The notes: generated from the letters alone by a model not told the origin. Positions 1 through 9,115 are shown, counted from the first letter of the stretch. The stretch is DNA of 64,000 bases from Rhizobium viscosum (GCF_014873945.1 NZ_JADBEC010000001.1:3861001-3925000); one strand, 5' to 3'. A program made the numbers and translations.

Positions 1-2
1 CC

Positions 3-1097
3 GACCAGATCCGCCGCAAGGTGGAGACCTCAGTCGGCATCGACATGCCCGCGCGCGCCGCCGTCAAGGGCGTCGGCTTCATCGAATTCGCGACCGATGA
101 CGAGGAGGCGGTGGAGCTTGTCGGCATTCTCGAAGCGCTCGGCTTCCGCAAGGCGGCGGTGCATCGCTCGAAGAAGGTGACGCTCTTCCAGCAGGGCGAT
201 ATCCGCATCCTCATCAATGTCGATCCCGAAGGCTTCGCCAATGCCGCCTATGCCGTGCACGGCACATTCGCCTATGCGATGGCGCTCGTCGTCGAGGATG
301 CGGCGCAAGCCTATGCGCGCGCGCTGGCGCTCGATGCCGAGCCCTTCACCCAGGCGGTCGTCGAGGGCGAATTGCAGCTGCCGGCGATCCGCGGTGTGGG
401 CGGCGGGCTGATCTATCTCATCGACGAGAAAAGCCCGCTCGGCCGCTTCTCCGAGATCGATTTCGAGCCGGTGCAGGATAAAGGCGCGGTCGAGGATGCC
501 GGCCTTCTGCAGGTCGACCACATCGCCCAGACGGTCGCCTATGACGAGATGCTGACCTGGCTGCTCTTCTACACCTCGATCTTCGAAACCCGCAAAACCC
601 CTGTCGTCGACATTATCGACCCATCAGGCGTGGTGCGCAGCCAGGTGATCGAGAATGAGGCGGGCACGCTTCGCATCACCATGAACGGCGCCGAAAACCG
701 CCGCACGCTCGCCGGCCATTTCATCGCCGAGAAATTCGGCTCCGGCATCCAGCATCTGGCCTTTTCCACGGACGATATCTTCGCCACGGCCGAGCGCCTG
801 CGCGCGAAAGGCTTCAAGCCGCTGCCGATTTCGCCGAATTATTACGACGATGTGGAAGCCCGCTTCGGGCTGGAGCCGGAGCTGACGGAGCGGCTGAAGG
901 CGGAAAACATTCTCTATGACCGGGATGGGGAGGGCGAGTATTTCCAGCTCTATAGCGGGACTTACGGGGAGGGCTTCTTCTTCGAGGTAGTGGAGCGGCG
1001 GAGCTATCGCGGTTATGGCGCGCCGAATGCGATTTTCAGGATTGCGGCGCTGAAGAAGCAGATGCGGCCGGAGGGCGTTCCGAGGGATGCGGGGTGA
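3..1097 (+). CDS. QuiC-like 3-dehydroshikimate dehydratase / HPPD-fold protein, C-terminal part
   Basis: The reading frame is open to the left edge, so this is the 3' part of a longer gene. It holds two vicinal-oxygen-chelate modules like 4-hydroxyphenylpyruvate dioxygenase. The expected metal ligands are visible as His in LLQVDHIAQ, His in SGIQHLAFST and Glu in GFFFEVVER. In known relatives (QuiC1 type) an N-terminal sugar-phosphate-isomerase-like domain is fused to this region and converts 3-dehydroshikimate to protocatechuate. That N-terminal domain would lie outside the window. A GTG at 21 is in frame but is unlikely to be the real start, because coding continues upstream of it. The alternative is a stand-alone HPPD-like dioxygenase. 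Confidence 0.75.
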   Translation, partial: DQIRRKVETSVGIDMPARAAVKGVGFIEFATDDEEAVELVGILEALGFRKAAVHRSKKVTLFQQGDIRILINVDPEGFANAAYAVHGTFAYAMALVVEDAAQAYARALALDAEPFTQAVVEGELQLPAIRGVGGGLIYLIDEKSPLGRFSEIDFEPVQDKGAVEDAGLLQVDHIAQTVAYDEMLTWLLFYTSIFETRKTPVVDIIDPSGVVRSQVIENEAGTLRITMNGAENRRTLAGHFIAEKFGSGIQHLAFSTDDIFATAERLRAKGFKPLPISPNYYDDVEARFGLEPELTERLKAENILYDRDGEGEYFQLYSGTYGEGFFFEVVERRSYRGYGAPNAIFRIAALKKQMRPEGVPRDAG

Positions 1098-1134
1098 GGG
1101 TGGGGTCTTAACTCAATGAAATAAAAGGCGTTCG

Positions 1135-1316
1135 CGGCACCCCCCTCTGCCCTGCCGGGCATCTCCCCCACAAGGAGGGAGATTGGCTGGGAGCGCCGGT
1201 TTCCCCAAACAACCAACGTTGCAGAACTGCACGACGTCAGCGATATGCGGAGGTCAGGCCGCGGGTCGATCTCCCCCCTTGTGGGGGAGATGCCCGGCAG
1301 GGCAGAGGGGGGTGCC
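1135..1316. repeat. RIME-like intergenic mosaic element (short-arm form)
   Basis: Two arms of about 40 bp are inverted complements: ggcacccccctctgccctgc on the left and gcagggcagaggggggtgcc on the right. A spacer of about 100 bp contains a conserved 'ttccccaaacaa' stretch. The same arms recur near 25.8, 42.7, 45.8 and 53.2 kb. The element fills the gap between the dioxygenase-like gene and the convergent GntR gene. Confidence 0.85.
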
Positions 1317-1376
1317 CCACGGCATAACCCCCATGGCGTGCCCCGTGACACTCAGGACGCCAATGACAAACCCCGC

Positions 1377-2069
1377 TCACCCAATCCGCCCACTCTTCAG
1401 CACATGCGCCACACCACTCTGCACATGCCGCCGAATAACCGCCCTGGCACCCTCGACATCCCGCTTCAGCGCCAGCTCGAACAGCAGCTTGTGATCATCC
1501 ACCACAGCCTGTCCGCGAAAACTCTGCGCCAGCATATGATAGCGCAGAAACCGGTCGAAGACCGAGGACAACGTCGCCATCAGCGTTGCCGAATTGCAGG
1601 CGGAGACGATCGCCTGATGAAACTCCCAGTCATAACGCACCCAGTCGACGGTCCTTGAGGCATCGCCCGCCAGAAGCTTCCGCTCGGCCGCCGCCAGCTT
1701 GTGGTGGGCGGCGACGATGCGGCCTTCCCATTCCAGGTTGCCGGCGGCAAAGGAAAGGCCGATCGCATGGGTTTCGAGCACGGTCCTGAGATCGGCAAGC
1801 TCCTCCAGCTCCTTGATCGAGGCCGGGCTCACCTCGAAACCGCGCTGGCCCTCGGCGAGCACGAGGTTTTCCATGGCAAGGCGGCTCAGGATTTCGCGCA
1901 GCGACGAGACGCTGATCGAATAATGTTCCCGCGCCTGCTCGAGCTTGATCCTGGTGCCCGGCGCCAGCACGCCGGAGATGATATCCTGCCGGACCTGCCG
2001 GAAGACGACATCGCTGATCGTCTCGGAGGCTTCGCTTGCCATTTTCGGCACGGGTTTTTCGCTGCGCAT
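1377..2069 (-). CDS. GntR/FadR-family transcriptional regulator (FCD domain)
   Basis: The protein has an N-terminal winged helix-turn-helix (residues about 10-80, with SVSSLREILSRLAMENLV typical of GntR) and a C-terminal all-helical FCD ligand domain. The FCD domain shows ADLRTVLETHAI, DWEFHQAIVSACNS and a final RRHVQSGVAHV helix. Start ATG 2069 is chosen because it lies 7 bp after the upstream GntR gene ends; an earlier in-frame start at 2129 would overlap that gene. It is a paralogue of its upstream neighbour, and the two probably form an operon. The effector is unknown; a role in the adjacent aromatic/dehydroshikimate gene is possible by proximity only. Confidence 0.88.
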   Translation of the reverse strand: MRSEKPVPKMASEASETISDVVFRQVRQDIISGVLAPGTRIKLEQAREHYSISVSSLREILSRLAMENLVLAEGQRGFEVSPASIKELEELADLRTVLETHAIGLSFAAGNLEWEGRIVAAHHKLAAAERKLLAGDASRTVDWVRYDWEFHQAIVSACNSATLMATLSSVFDRFLRYHMLAQSFRGQAVVDDHKLLFELALKRDVEGARAVIRRHVQSGVAHVLKSGRIG

Positions 2070-2076
2070 CAGGCTG

Positions 2077-2769
2077 TCATCCCCTGGCCTGCGCGGGCAG
2101 GGCGGCCAGCAGCCCCCGGCCGAGCGCATGTTCGACGCCCGCCTGGATATGGCGCTGCAGGATCTCCTTGGCGGTCTTGCTGTCGCGCCTGAGGGCTGTC
2201 TCCAGCAACTGCCGGTGCTCCTCTTCCGCCACGCTGCCGCGATAGGAAAGCGCCACCATCTGATAGCGCAGGTATTTGTCGAAGACGGCCGAATGCGTTT
2301 CCATCAAAAGGCGCGAGCCGCAGGCGGCAATCAGCGCCTGGTGAAACTCCCAGTCATAGCGCTTCCAGTCTTCGGCCTGGCTGGTATCGCCCGTCGCCAT
2401 GACCTTTTCCATGCGTGCCAGCTTGTAATGGGCCGACACCAGCTGGGCCTCCCATTCCACATCCCCCTGTTCGAAGGATTGTTCCAGCGCATGTTCCTCC
2501 AGCAGCAGCCTCAGCGCCGCAATCTCCCTGAGGTCGGCGACGGAAACGCCTGCCACCTCGAAGCCGCGCTGCCCTTCGGCAACGACGAGCCCTTCCGAGG
2601 TCAGCCGGTTCAGGATTTCGCGCAGCGTGCTGACGCTCGTGCCATAGGCACCTTTGAGATTTTCGAGCTTCAGTTTCTGACCCGGCGCAAGCCGACCGAA
2701 GATGATATCGGCGCGAATCTGCCTGTAGCCACTCTCGGCAACGGTTTCCTCGATATCTTCCTGTCGCAT
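2077..2769 (-). CDS. GntR/FadR-family transcriptional regulator (FCD domain), paralogue
   Basis: It has the same architecture as the downstream regulator. The wHTH shows GTSVSTLREILNRLTSEGLV, and the FCD domain shows DWEFHQALIAACGS and LQRHIQAGVEHAL. ATG 2769 has a well-spaced GGAG upstream, whereas ATG 2790 sits very close to its AGGAG; either could be used. The two genes arose by tandem duplication and keep clear similarity along their length. It is probably the first gene of the pair, with a promoter in the gap before the KTSC gene. Confidence 0.88.
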   Translation of the reverse strand: MRQEDIEETVAESGYRQIRADIIFGRLAPGQKLKLENLKGAYGTSVSTLREILNRLTSEGLVVAEGQRGFEVAGVSVADLREIAALRLLLEEHALEQSFEQGDVEWEAQLVSAHYKLARMEKVMATGDTSQAEDWKRYDWEFHQALIAACGSRLLMETHSAVFDKYLRYQMVALSYRGSVAEEEHRQLLETALRRDSKTAKEILQRHIQAGVEHALGRGLLAALPAQARG

Positions 2770-3021
2770 GGTTTCTCCGAGATTTTGCATTTTCTCCTAT
2801 ATAGCTGGAGAACTCGGGTGGGTACAACGGAAAACGGATTTTGGGGCAAGCAGCGGGTGAGGCGAAATGCTGCAGGGCGGCAATTTGCGTGGAAAACCGG
2901 CCTTTTAGAGCGACATTCACGTTAGGCAAGGCTTGTGAGGTAATGTGTCCCGAGACATTACAAAGGCTTGACTATTGTCCCAACCATGGTTCCATTGTGC
3001 GACGCAGCATAGGGAGCAACG

Positions 3022-3285
3022 ATGGAACTTTCGTCAAAACTCGTGAAATCCGTTGCCTACGACCCGTCGACAGGGGTCCTCGACATCGAGATTCGCCTCA
3101 AGGGCCACCGCCGATATTTCAACGTGCCGCCGGTCGTCTATGAGAACCTGATCACGGCCACGTCGCCCGGCTGGTATTACACACGCCATATCCGCGATGC
3201 TTATCCGCGCTCGGCCGAAGGTGCTGAAGGACGCGCGAAACAGGTGCTTCGCATGGTCACCGGCAAGCGCGGTCAATTGTCCTGA
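3022..3285 (+). CDS. KTSC domain protein
   Basis: This 87-residue protein is almost entirely one KTSC domain. It shows KSVAYDPSTGVLDIEI, an aromatic YFNVPPVVYENLITA strand-helix and SPGWYYTRHIRDAYP, matching the family pattern of a Tyr-Val-Pro strand followed by 'S-x-G-x-(Y/F)-x-x-x-I'. An AGGGAGCAACG ribosome site precedes the ATG. KTSC proteins are small and of unknown biochemical role; some family members are fused to lysyl-tRNA-synthetase-like or nuclease domains. A second, more divergent candidate lies at 5077. Confidence 0.8.
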   Translation: MELSSKLVKSVAYDPSTGVLDIEIRLKGHRRYFNVPPVVYENLITATSPGWYYTRHIRDAYPRSAEGAEGRAKQVLRMVTGKRGQLS

Positions 3286-3392
3286 CCGCGCCTGCAAGAG
3301 ATTGAGATGACATAGGCCGAATCGTCCGGTTCGGCCCGAAGGCCCAGATGTCAGGGGCTTGCGCGCTACGGCGAATCCAGCGAGCATCTGGT

Positions 3393-3899
3393 ATGCCGAC
3401 CCTCAAACAGCTCTCCATCGCCCTTGGCCTCCTGACCAGCGACCATGCCCCCGTTCCCAACGAGGACGGATGGAAGAACTATGTCTGGCGCGTCCACGCA
3501 GCGCAGGAATGTCTTTCCGCCGAGGATGGATATTGCATGCTCGTCGACGACAAATGGGATTGGAAGCGACCGCAATATTACAGCTTCTCCTTCCGCGCCG
3601 ACCCGAAGACGAATTCCGTCATGTCGCGAATCACGCTGAAGAACGAAGACCCTGATGACGACGATCAGGTCTGCGTCGTCGCAGGCTTCCTCAATGCGGC
3701 CGGCGAGGAGATCGGCATCTTCTTCGCCAATTGGCGCGCGCTGCCCGGCCGCTCCTATACGCGCGAGGCGCCGATCTGGCTGACCACCGATGTCCGCGAC
3801 ATCGCGACGGTCGCCGTCGGCACCAAGCAATGCGATGTGAAGGCGACGGCGGATGCAGAGAATTTCTACAGGATCCGGCTTGAGCTGAAGCAGCGCTGA
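3393..3899 (+). CDS. hypothetical protein
   Basis: I do not recognise this protein of about 168 residues. It begins with a short hydrophobic stretch (QLSIALGLLTSDH), is rich in Trp, Asp and aromatic residues, and has an acidic DPDDDDQ loop near the middle. It has no clear transmembrane helix or signal peptide. Start ATG 3393 is preferred; an earlier in-frame start at 3348 has no convincing ribosome site. It lies 100 bp after the KTSC gene and just before an exported protein, so the three may be co-transcribed. Confidence 0.6.
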   Translation: MPTLKQLSIALGLLTSDHAPVPNEDGWKNYVWRVHAAQECLSAEDGYCMLVDDKWDWKRPQYYSFSFRADPKTNSVMSRITLKNEDPDDDDQVCVVAGFLNAAGEEIGIFFANWRALPGRSYTREAPIWLTTDVRDIATVAVGTKQCDVKATADAENFYRIRLELKQR

Positions 3900-3920
3900 C
3901 AACAGGGCAGGGGTGCCCGA

Positions 3921-4454
3921 ATGGGGGATATCGTGGCTTATCATTTCAGATTTCGTCTCTTCGCCGCGATTCTTGCGATCGCTTCGGCGGACCTTGCATC
4001 TCTCGGCTCGGCCACAGCCGAGGATCTGCCGGCCTCCTGGAAAAAATCCATGACCAACGATCCGGCGACGAACCATTACGTCGCCCAGGCGATGAAGCCG
4101 CTCGACAACCCGGATGCCCAGACATTGAGGGTCGTCAAGCTCGCCAATTCGCTCGCCACTCTCTGCAGCGGTGCATCGCTCAACAAGAAGGCGCTCTATG
4201 CCTATATGACCGAGACCCGCTTTGCGGAGATCATGGGCAAGGCCTATAACGAGGCGGCCTTTCTCGCAGACAGTTCCTTCCGCTATTTCGATTACCGCGC
4301 GCTTGCCCATCTCTGCGCGGGAAGCGCCTATCTCTTCGGCCCGGACGGCCATCTTGCGCAAGGATTGCTCAAGCCCGGGAGGGGCAAGCCGGGGATGAGC
4401 TATGATCCCGGCAATCCGCTGGTCATTCTGCCGCCGATTGCAAGAAAGTCGTGA
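3921..4454 (+). CDS. exported hypothetical protein
   Basis: The N-terminus carries a Sec-type signal peptide: basic FRFR, then a hydrophobic core, then SLGSATA as a plausible cleavage site. The mature part is helical, with LANSLATLCSG, AYNEAAF and RALAHLCAGSAYLFG, and contains two conserved-looking cysteines. GTG 3933 lies 5 bp after GGGGGA and would give a neater signal peptide (MAYHFRFRL), so it is a real alternative to ATG 3921. No family is recognised; a periplasmic location is inferred from the leader. Confidence 0.65.
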   Translation: MGDIVAYHFRFRLFAAILAIASADLASLGSATAEDLPASWKKSMTNDPATNHYVAQAMKPLDNPDAQTLRVVKLANSLATLCSGASLNKKALYAYMTETRFAEIMGKAYNEAAFLADSSFRYFDYRALAHLCAGSAYLFGPDGHLAQGLLKPGRGKPGMSYDPGNPLVILPPIARKS

Positions 4455-4503
4455 ACGGGCGTGAAGGCCAAACGGCGGGGCGAGCGTCACGGTTTTGGCA
4501 ATT

Positions 4504-4710
4504 CTATTGAAAGTCGCCGCCTGGTTGCGGCGGCGGAAGCACGTAGCCGGGATTGCCGATCCTGCCGCCTTTTCTGACGCCGATCGTTCCTGTTGAACGC
4601 GGGTCCGCCGGCTCATTACGGAACGACGAGGCGATGACGAAGATCCCGACCGCCAGCGCAATGAGCGGCGGCGCTACGAAGACGATCACGAGGTAGTGCA
4701 GTGGCTTCAT
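4504..4710 (-). CDS. small single-span membrane protein
   Basis: The protein has 68 residues with one N-terminal transmembrane helix (LVIVFVAPPLIALAVGIFVI) followed by a charged, Pro/Gly-rich tail that ends in VLPPPQPGGDFQ. It is convergent with the exported protein to its left. Coding is supported by the clean hydrophobic-then-polar layout, but the function is unknown. Confidence 0.5.
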   Translation of the reverse strand: MKPLHYLVIVFVAPPLIALAVGIFVIASSFRNEPADPRSTGTIGVRKGGRIGNPGYVLPPPQPGGDFQ

Positions 4711-5076
4711 CGCGTATCTTGGCAGGTGAGCTTTTCACCTGAGCAGCGCTTTCCTCAGTCGGTTGCAACCCGGAAGCGCCGGTGGATTTTCCTGCTGTCC
4801 ACTCTCGCTTGCCCGCTGCCGATGCTGCAAATCCAGCAGGAGACGAATCTTTATCCTCCCCCTGCCGTCTCCTACCCCGGCTTTCCACGAAAAGATATAA
4901 CGACCGTCACATCCTGGTCGCAAACAGGTGCGGGTCAGCATTGCAGCTAAAGAATTTTTCGCGGCTAACTATTATGGGCAATTTGTCAAGGTCAGCGCCA
5001 TCGGTAACTATGTAGTCTGCCTGATTATCGCATGCCGCAAGTGGGCAATAGTCCTTCACATCGGGAAAAATTCTAT
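4711..5076. other. non-coding gap
   Basis: I see no convincing gene in this stretch. Its right half is AT-richer (around 4940-5070) and probably holds the promoter of the KTSC-like gene that follows. Confidence 0.4.
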
Positions 5077-5382
5077 ATGGACGCTACAATGACCTGGACT
5101 TCCTTTGAGTGTCACAAGGTGCGGAAGGTGAAGTACAATGAGCGTGATCGCACCCTTGAGATCCTGTACGCCGATGGCGGCAGCGCCCATGCAAGCGGCA
5201 TCACGAAATCCCGCTACGCACAGCTGATGTCCACGCGACCCGAAGACCGGGACATATTTTTCCAGAATATCATCGAGCCATATGTCGTCACGCGCAGGAA
5301 GCCTCCCCCGTCTCCCGTCACGATCCTGAAGTTCATCGCCGCAGCGCTGTTGCTGGGCGTGTTCCTGTGGTTTCTTTTTTAG
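5077..5382 (+). CDS. KTSC-like protein with C-terminal membrane anchor
   Basis: It has about 101 residues. The first 75 resemble a KTSC domain: VRKVKYNERDRTLEILYADG, then SRYAQLM and DIFFQNII. A single C-terminal transmembrane helix (ILKFIAAALLLGVFLWFLF) ends the protein, a tail-anchored layout. ATG 5077 is used; ATG 5089 is also possible. It is more divergent than the KTSC protein at 3022, so the family call is tentative. Confidence 0.6.
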   Translation: MDATMTWTSFECHKVRKVKYNERDRTLEILYADGGSAHASGITKSRYAQLMSTRPEDRDIFFQNIIEPYVVTRRKPPPSPVTILKFIAAALLLGVFLWFLF

Positions 5383-5629
5383 TTTGCCGGCCACATGATG
5401 ATCGGAATTTGCGTCTTTCGGGCGCAACATTGCTGTATTTCGGCCCGCGGAAAGCCAGTTTACCCTTCATTTTTGATGGGCGAGGTGGCGCCCTATAGTA
5501 TCTATATATTTATATGATCTAAAATATTGCTGCGATGCAACAGTATTGGGTATTCGTTAACCAATGCTTTGACTTCTGGTTGTGGCTGTGGAAGAAATCC
5601 CCCGCTCGCAGAATTTTTAGGGGGTTTTT
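5383..5629. promoter_or_regulatory. leader/promoter region of first RTX gene
   Basis: The gap is AT-rich (a run of TA steps near 5500-5520). It ends in a block (about 5566-5625) that recurs almost unchanged in front of the second RTX gene: 'gctttgacttctggttg', then 'agaaatcccncg', then a T/G-rich run next to the start. Conservation of this leader between two paralogues whose 5' coding parts have diverged suggests it carries the promoter or a control element. TTGACT could be a -35 box; this is inference. Confidence 0.45.
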
Positions 5630-7279
5630 ATGGGTATACTTGTTTTTACTCAGACTGGAAACGTATCCTTCGGTCAGTTTATCGATGATACGACATTTAC
5701 GGGCGGATCGGCCGGTACTTCCCTTTCTATAGGTTCTTTTAAGACGTCTCTCGGCCTTACTCTCGGATCGGGAGATTTTCTGACCTATCTCTTGGCCGAC
5801 GGGGTCATGAACAATGCTTTCTTTGGCGGTCAATCGTCGGATGCGCCGCTGAATACCTACGGCTTGATTGCCGACCAACTCCGTATTTACGGGGGCAACG
5901 GCGATAATCATATCGAAGTAACGAGTGCAGGTTCCGCGATGATTTTCGCGGGCGCCGGCAATGATTACATCAAGATAAATGATGGCCGGGATGCCTTCAT
6001 CAATCCCGGCGCCGGCGCTGATACAATGATTGGAGGAGGCGAGCGTGACACCTATTTCGTTGACGATGTCGGCGATCAGGTCATCGAGCTCGGCGGCGTT
6101 TGGGGGCCGCCGGATACCGTTACCACAACGCTATTGACCTATACTCTCGGGGCCGGCATCGAAGGCCTCAATCTAGCTGAGGGCAATGCGTCAGGCTACG
6201 GCAACGAACTCGACAATCGGATGTTCGGTAGCGACGGCGACAACGTCCTCAATGGCTTCGCCGGCAACAATGAGCTCTACGGTGGGGACGGTAACGACAG
6301 GTTCCTTGTTACCAGCGATCATTCGCGGAACTTCGTCGGCGGCGGCAACGGCGATGACACGCTGGTCTACAAGCAAGGCCTGGGAGGCGGAGAAGATCCT
6401 TGGGCGTTCAACCACGGACAGTCAGCATATTTCGAAGGCGGAGCCGGCACTGACAACGCTGCACTCGACTTCTCGCTTGCGCAGTCCGTGACCGCAACGG
6501 TGAACGGCAACGCGGTCGTCTACGATATCCTCGGCGCTGACGGTTACCACTCCACCGTCACGCTGACCTCGGTGGAGCGCGTGAACATCATCGGTTCGGC
6601 CGCTGCCGACACGTTCTACGGCGCGTCAGGCAAGGACTGGATCGACGCAGGCGCCGGTGCCGACACGGTCCATGGCTCTGCAGGTGACGACGGCTATGTC
6701 TTCGATAATGCCGGCGACCGCGTGGTTGACGAAGCGGCAGGCGGCGGCACGGATACGATCTGGGCGACCGTCAACGTCAACCTCAACGACAATGCCTATG
6801 TCGAAAACCTGCGCATGAACGGCAGCGCAAACATCAACGGCATCGGCAACGGCCTTGCCAACATGATCACCGGCAATGCCGGCAACAACATCATCGCCGG
6901 CGGTGCAGGCAATGACAGCCTTTACGGCAAGGGTGGCGCCGATACGTTCCATTTCAACGAGATGGGTGCCGCCAACAAGGACTCGATCTGGGATTTCGAT
7001 GCCAACGACAAAATCTCGCTCGGCAACGCCTTCACCGGCCTCGATCTCGACAATAACGGCGTCGTCGATGCCGCATCGTTTGAGGTCGTCAGCAAGTGGG
7101 GTGCTGTCGGGACGAAGGCCGGTCCGGAGCTGATCTACAATACCGCTTCCGGCATTCTCGCCTACGACGCCGATGGCGCCGGCACGGCCCATGCCGCACA
7201 GGACATCGCCTTCATCGGTGCGAACAAGGCATTCTTCGACCATAGCGACATCCTGATCAACAGCTCTCTGCTGGTCTGA
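5630..7279 (+). CDS. RTX-type calcium-binding protein (serralysin-like C-terminus)
   Basis: This 549-residue protein has no signal peptide. Several hemolysin-type glycine/aspartate repeats are visible: GGNGDNHIE near 88, GAGADTMIGG near 130, GGDGNDRFLV near 220, GAGADTVHGSAGDD near 340, and NAGNNIIAGGAGNDSL near 418. The end (GANKAFFDHSDILI) resembles the serralysin C-terminal domain that carries the type I secretion signal. RTX repeats bind Ca2+ after export. No catalytic domain is recognised, so a secreted structural or adhesion role is likely. A GGGGG ribosome site overlaps the T-run before ATG. The gene is followed by a strong terminator and a paralogue. Confidence 0.85.
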   Translation: MGILVFTQTGNVSFGQFIDDTTFTGGSAGTSLSIGSFKTSLGLTLGSGDFLTYLLADGVMNNAFFGGQSSDAPLNTYGLIADQLRIYGGNGDNHIEVTSAGSAMIFAGAGNDYIKINDGRDAFINPGAGADTMIGGGERDTYFVDDVGDQVIELGGVWGPPDTVTTTLLTYTLGAGIEGLNLAEGNASGYGNELDNRMFGSDGDNVLNGFAGNNELYGGDGNDRFLVTSDHSRNFVGGGNGDDTLVYKQGLGGGEDPWAFNHGQSAYFEGGAGTDNAALDFSLAQSVTATVNGNAVVYDILGADGYHSTVTLTSVERVNIIGSAAADTFYGASGKDWIDAGAGADTVHGSAGDDGYVFDNAGDRVVDEAAGGGTDTIWATVNVNLNDNAYVENLRMNGSANINGIGNGLANMITGNAGNNIIAGGAGNDSLYGKGGADTFHFNEMGAANKDSIWDFDANDKISLGNAFTGLDLDNNGVVDAASFEVVSKWGAVGTKAGPELIYNTASGILAYDADGAGTAHAAQDIAFIGANKAFFDHSDILINSSLLV

Positions 7280-7302
7280 GAAGCGCAGTGACCGCATTGG
7301 GG

Positions 7303-7330
7303 ACGGCCGGCTTTCGCCGGCCGTCTTTTT
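7303..7330 (+). terminator. rho-independent terminator of first RTX gene
   Basis: A 9-bp perfect stem (ACGGCCGGC / GCCGGCCGT) with a TTTC loop is followed by CTTTTT. The next gene therefore has its own promoter rather than relying on read-through. Confidence 0.9.
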
Positions 7331-7438
7331 ATTATGGCTCTGCTGCAACGATATTAGAAATTTGTTAATCGATGCTTTGACTTCTGGTTGCAACCATGAA
7401 AGAAATCCCGCGTACGCAGATTTTTTGTGGGGTTTTTT

Positions 7439-9094
7439 ATGGGGACGATTGTTCTTACTTTGACGAGTGACACATACGAATACTTCGGTCAGTTTGTCGA
7501 CAGCACGACATTTACGGGTGGTTCTTCCGTTACTTCGCTCGCGATAGGTTCTTTTGATACCTCGCTTGGACTTACTCTCGGATCGGGTCCTTGGGGGCTC
7601 TATCTCGACGGCGATGGTGTGATGAATCAGGCCTTTTTTGACGGCCAATCCTCCGATACGCCGCTGAATACCTATGACTTGGAGGCAGACCGCCTCAGTG
7701 TTTACGGGGGTAACGGCGATGATCATATTGACGTGTACAACACAAATTTTGCCACCATCCTGACGGGCGCCGGCAGTGATTACATTAAGGTGGATTACGG
7801 CCTATCAGCCTTCATCAATGGTGGTGCCGGTGCCGATACAATGATCGGAGGACAAGAGGGCGACACCTATTTCGTTGATGATGTCGGCGATAAAGTGATC
7901 GAACTCGGCGGCTATTTCGGTTTGACCGATACCGTTTCCACAACGCTTTTGACCTATACTCTCGGGGCTGACATCGAAAACCTTAATCTTCTGGAGGGTA
8001 ATTCTTCAGGCTACGGGAACGAACTTAATAACAACATCAACGGAAGCTCTGGCAACAACGTAATCGACGGCTTCGCAGGCACAAACTTTCTCGACGGTCG
8101 CGAAGGCAACGACAAATTCCTGGTCACGAGCGATGACTCGCGCAACTTCATCACCGGCGGCACCGGTGACGATACGCTGGTCTACAAGCAGGGCTTGGGA
8201 GGCGGAGAAGACCCTTGGGCGTTCGCTCACGGCCAATCGGCAATCTTTGATGGTCAAGACGGCACCGACAACGCTGCACTCGACTTCTCTCGCGCCCTGC
8301 AGGTTACGGCGACCGTCGATGGCAACACCGTCGTCTACGATATCCTCGGCGCCGACGGCTACCACTCGACCGTTTCGCTGACCTCGGTGGAGCGCGTGAA
8401 CATCATCGGTTCGGCTGCCGCCGACACGTTCTACGGCACATCGGGCAATGACTGGATCGATGCCGGCGCCGGTGCCGACACGGTCCATGGCTCTGCAGGT
8501 GACGACGGCTATGTCTTCGATAATGCCGGCGACCGCGTGGTTGACGAAGCGGCAGGCGGCGGCACGGATACGATCTGGGCGACCGTCAGCGTCAACCTCA
8601 ACGACAATGCCTATGTCGAAAACCTGCGCATGAACGGCAGCGCAAACATCAACGGCATCGGCAACGGTCTTGCCAACATGATCACCGGCAATGCCGGCAA
8701 CAACATCATCGCCGGCGGTGCAGGCAATGACAGCCTCTATGGCAAGGGTGGGGCGGATACGTTCCATTTCAACGAGATGGGGGCCGCCAACAAGGACTCG
8801 ATCTGGGATTTCGATGCCAACGACAAGATCTCGCTCGGCAATGCCTTCACCGGCCTCGATCTCGACAATAACGGCATGGTCGATGCCGCATCGTTCGAGA
8901 TCGTCAACAAGTGGGGTGCTGTCGGGACGAAGGCCGGTCCGGAGCTGATCTACAATGCCGCTTCGGGCATTCTCTCCTACGACGCCGATGGCGCCGGCAC
9001 GGCCCATGCCGCACAGGACATCGCCTTCATCGGTGCGAACAAGGCATTCTTCGATCACAGCGACATCTTGATCAACAGCTCTCTGCTGGTCTGA
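7439..9094 (+). CDS. RTX-type calcium-binding protein, tandem paralogue
   Basis: It has about 551 residues and the same layout as the gene before it. Residues from about 300 to the end are nearly identical to the paralogue, while the first 290 have clearly diverged although they align throughout. RTX motifs include GGNGDDHID, GAGSDYIKV, GAGADTMIGG, GTGDDTLVY and NAGNNIIAGGAGNDSLYGKG. ATG 7439 is chosen by analogy with the paralogue; an in-frame GTG at 7427 lies in the conserved leader and is probably part of its ribosome site. It is predicted to be exported by a type I system. A HlyD-type adaptor lies at the right edge of the window, but no link is proven. Confidence 0.85.
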   Translation: MGTIVLTLTSDTYEYFGQFVDSTTFTGGSSVTSLAIGSFDTSLGLTLGSGPWGLYLDGDGVMNQAFFDGQSSDTPLNTYDLEADRLSVYGGNGDDHIDVYNTNFATILTGAGSDYIKVDYGLSAFINGGAGADTMIGGQEGDTYFVDDVGDKVIELGGYFGLTDTVSTTLLTYTLGADIENLNLLEGNSSGYGNELNNNINGSSGNNVIDGFAGTNFLDGREGNDKFLVTSDDSRNFITGGTGDDTLVYKQGLGGGEDPWAFAHGQSAIFDGQDGTDNAALDFSRALQVTATVDGNTVVYDILGADGYHSTVSLTSVERVNIIGSAAADTFYGTSGNDWIDAGAGADTVHGSAGDDGYVFDNAGDRVVDEAAGGGTDTIWATVSVNLNDNAYVENLRMNGSANINGIGNGLANMITGNAGNNIIAGGAGNDSLYGKGGADTFHFNEMGAANKDSIWDFDANDKISLGNAFTGLDLDNNGMVDAASFEIVNKWGAVGTKAGPELIYNAASGILSYDADGAGTAHAAQDIAFIGANKAFFDHSDILINSSLLV

Positions 9095-9115
9095 GAAGCG
9101 CAGTCACCGATCTGA

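Noticed and set aside
2354..2929. 191-codon minus-strand frame overlapping the second GntR gene
   Set aside because: It is in another frame of the same strand and lacks any motif, while the GntR frame has a clear HTH and FCD domain.
6626..9058. Two long minus-strand frames (366 and 350 codons) under the RTX genes
   Set aside because: They mirror each other only because the RTX genes are duplicated; the plus strand has RTX motifs, leaders and terminators.
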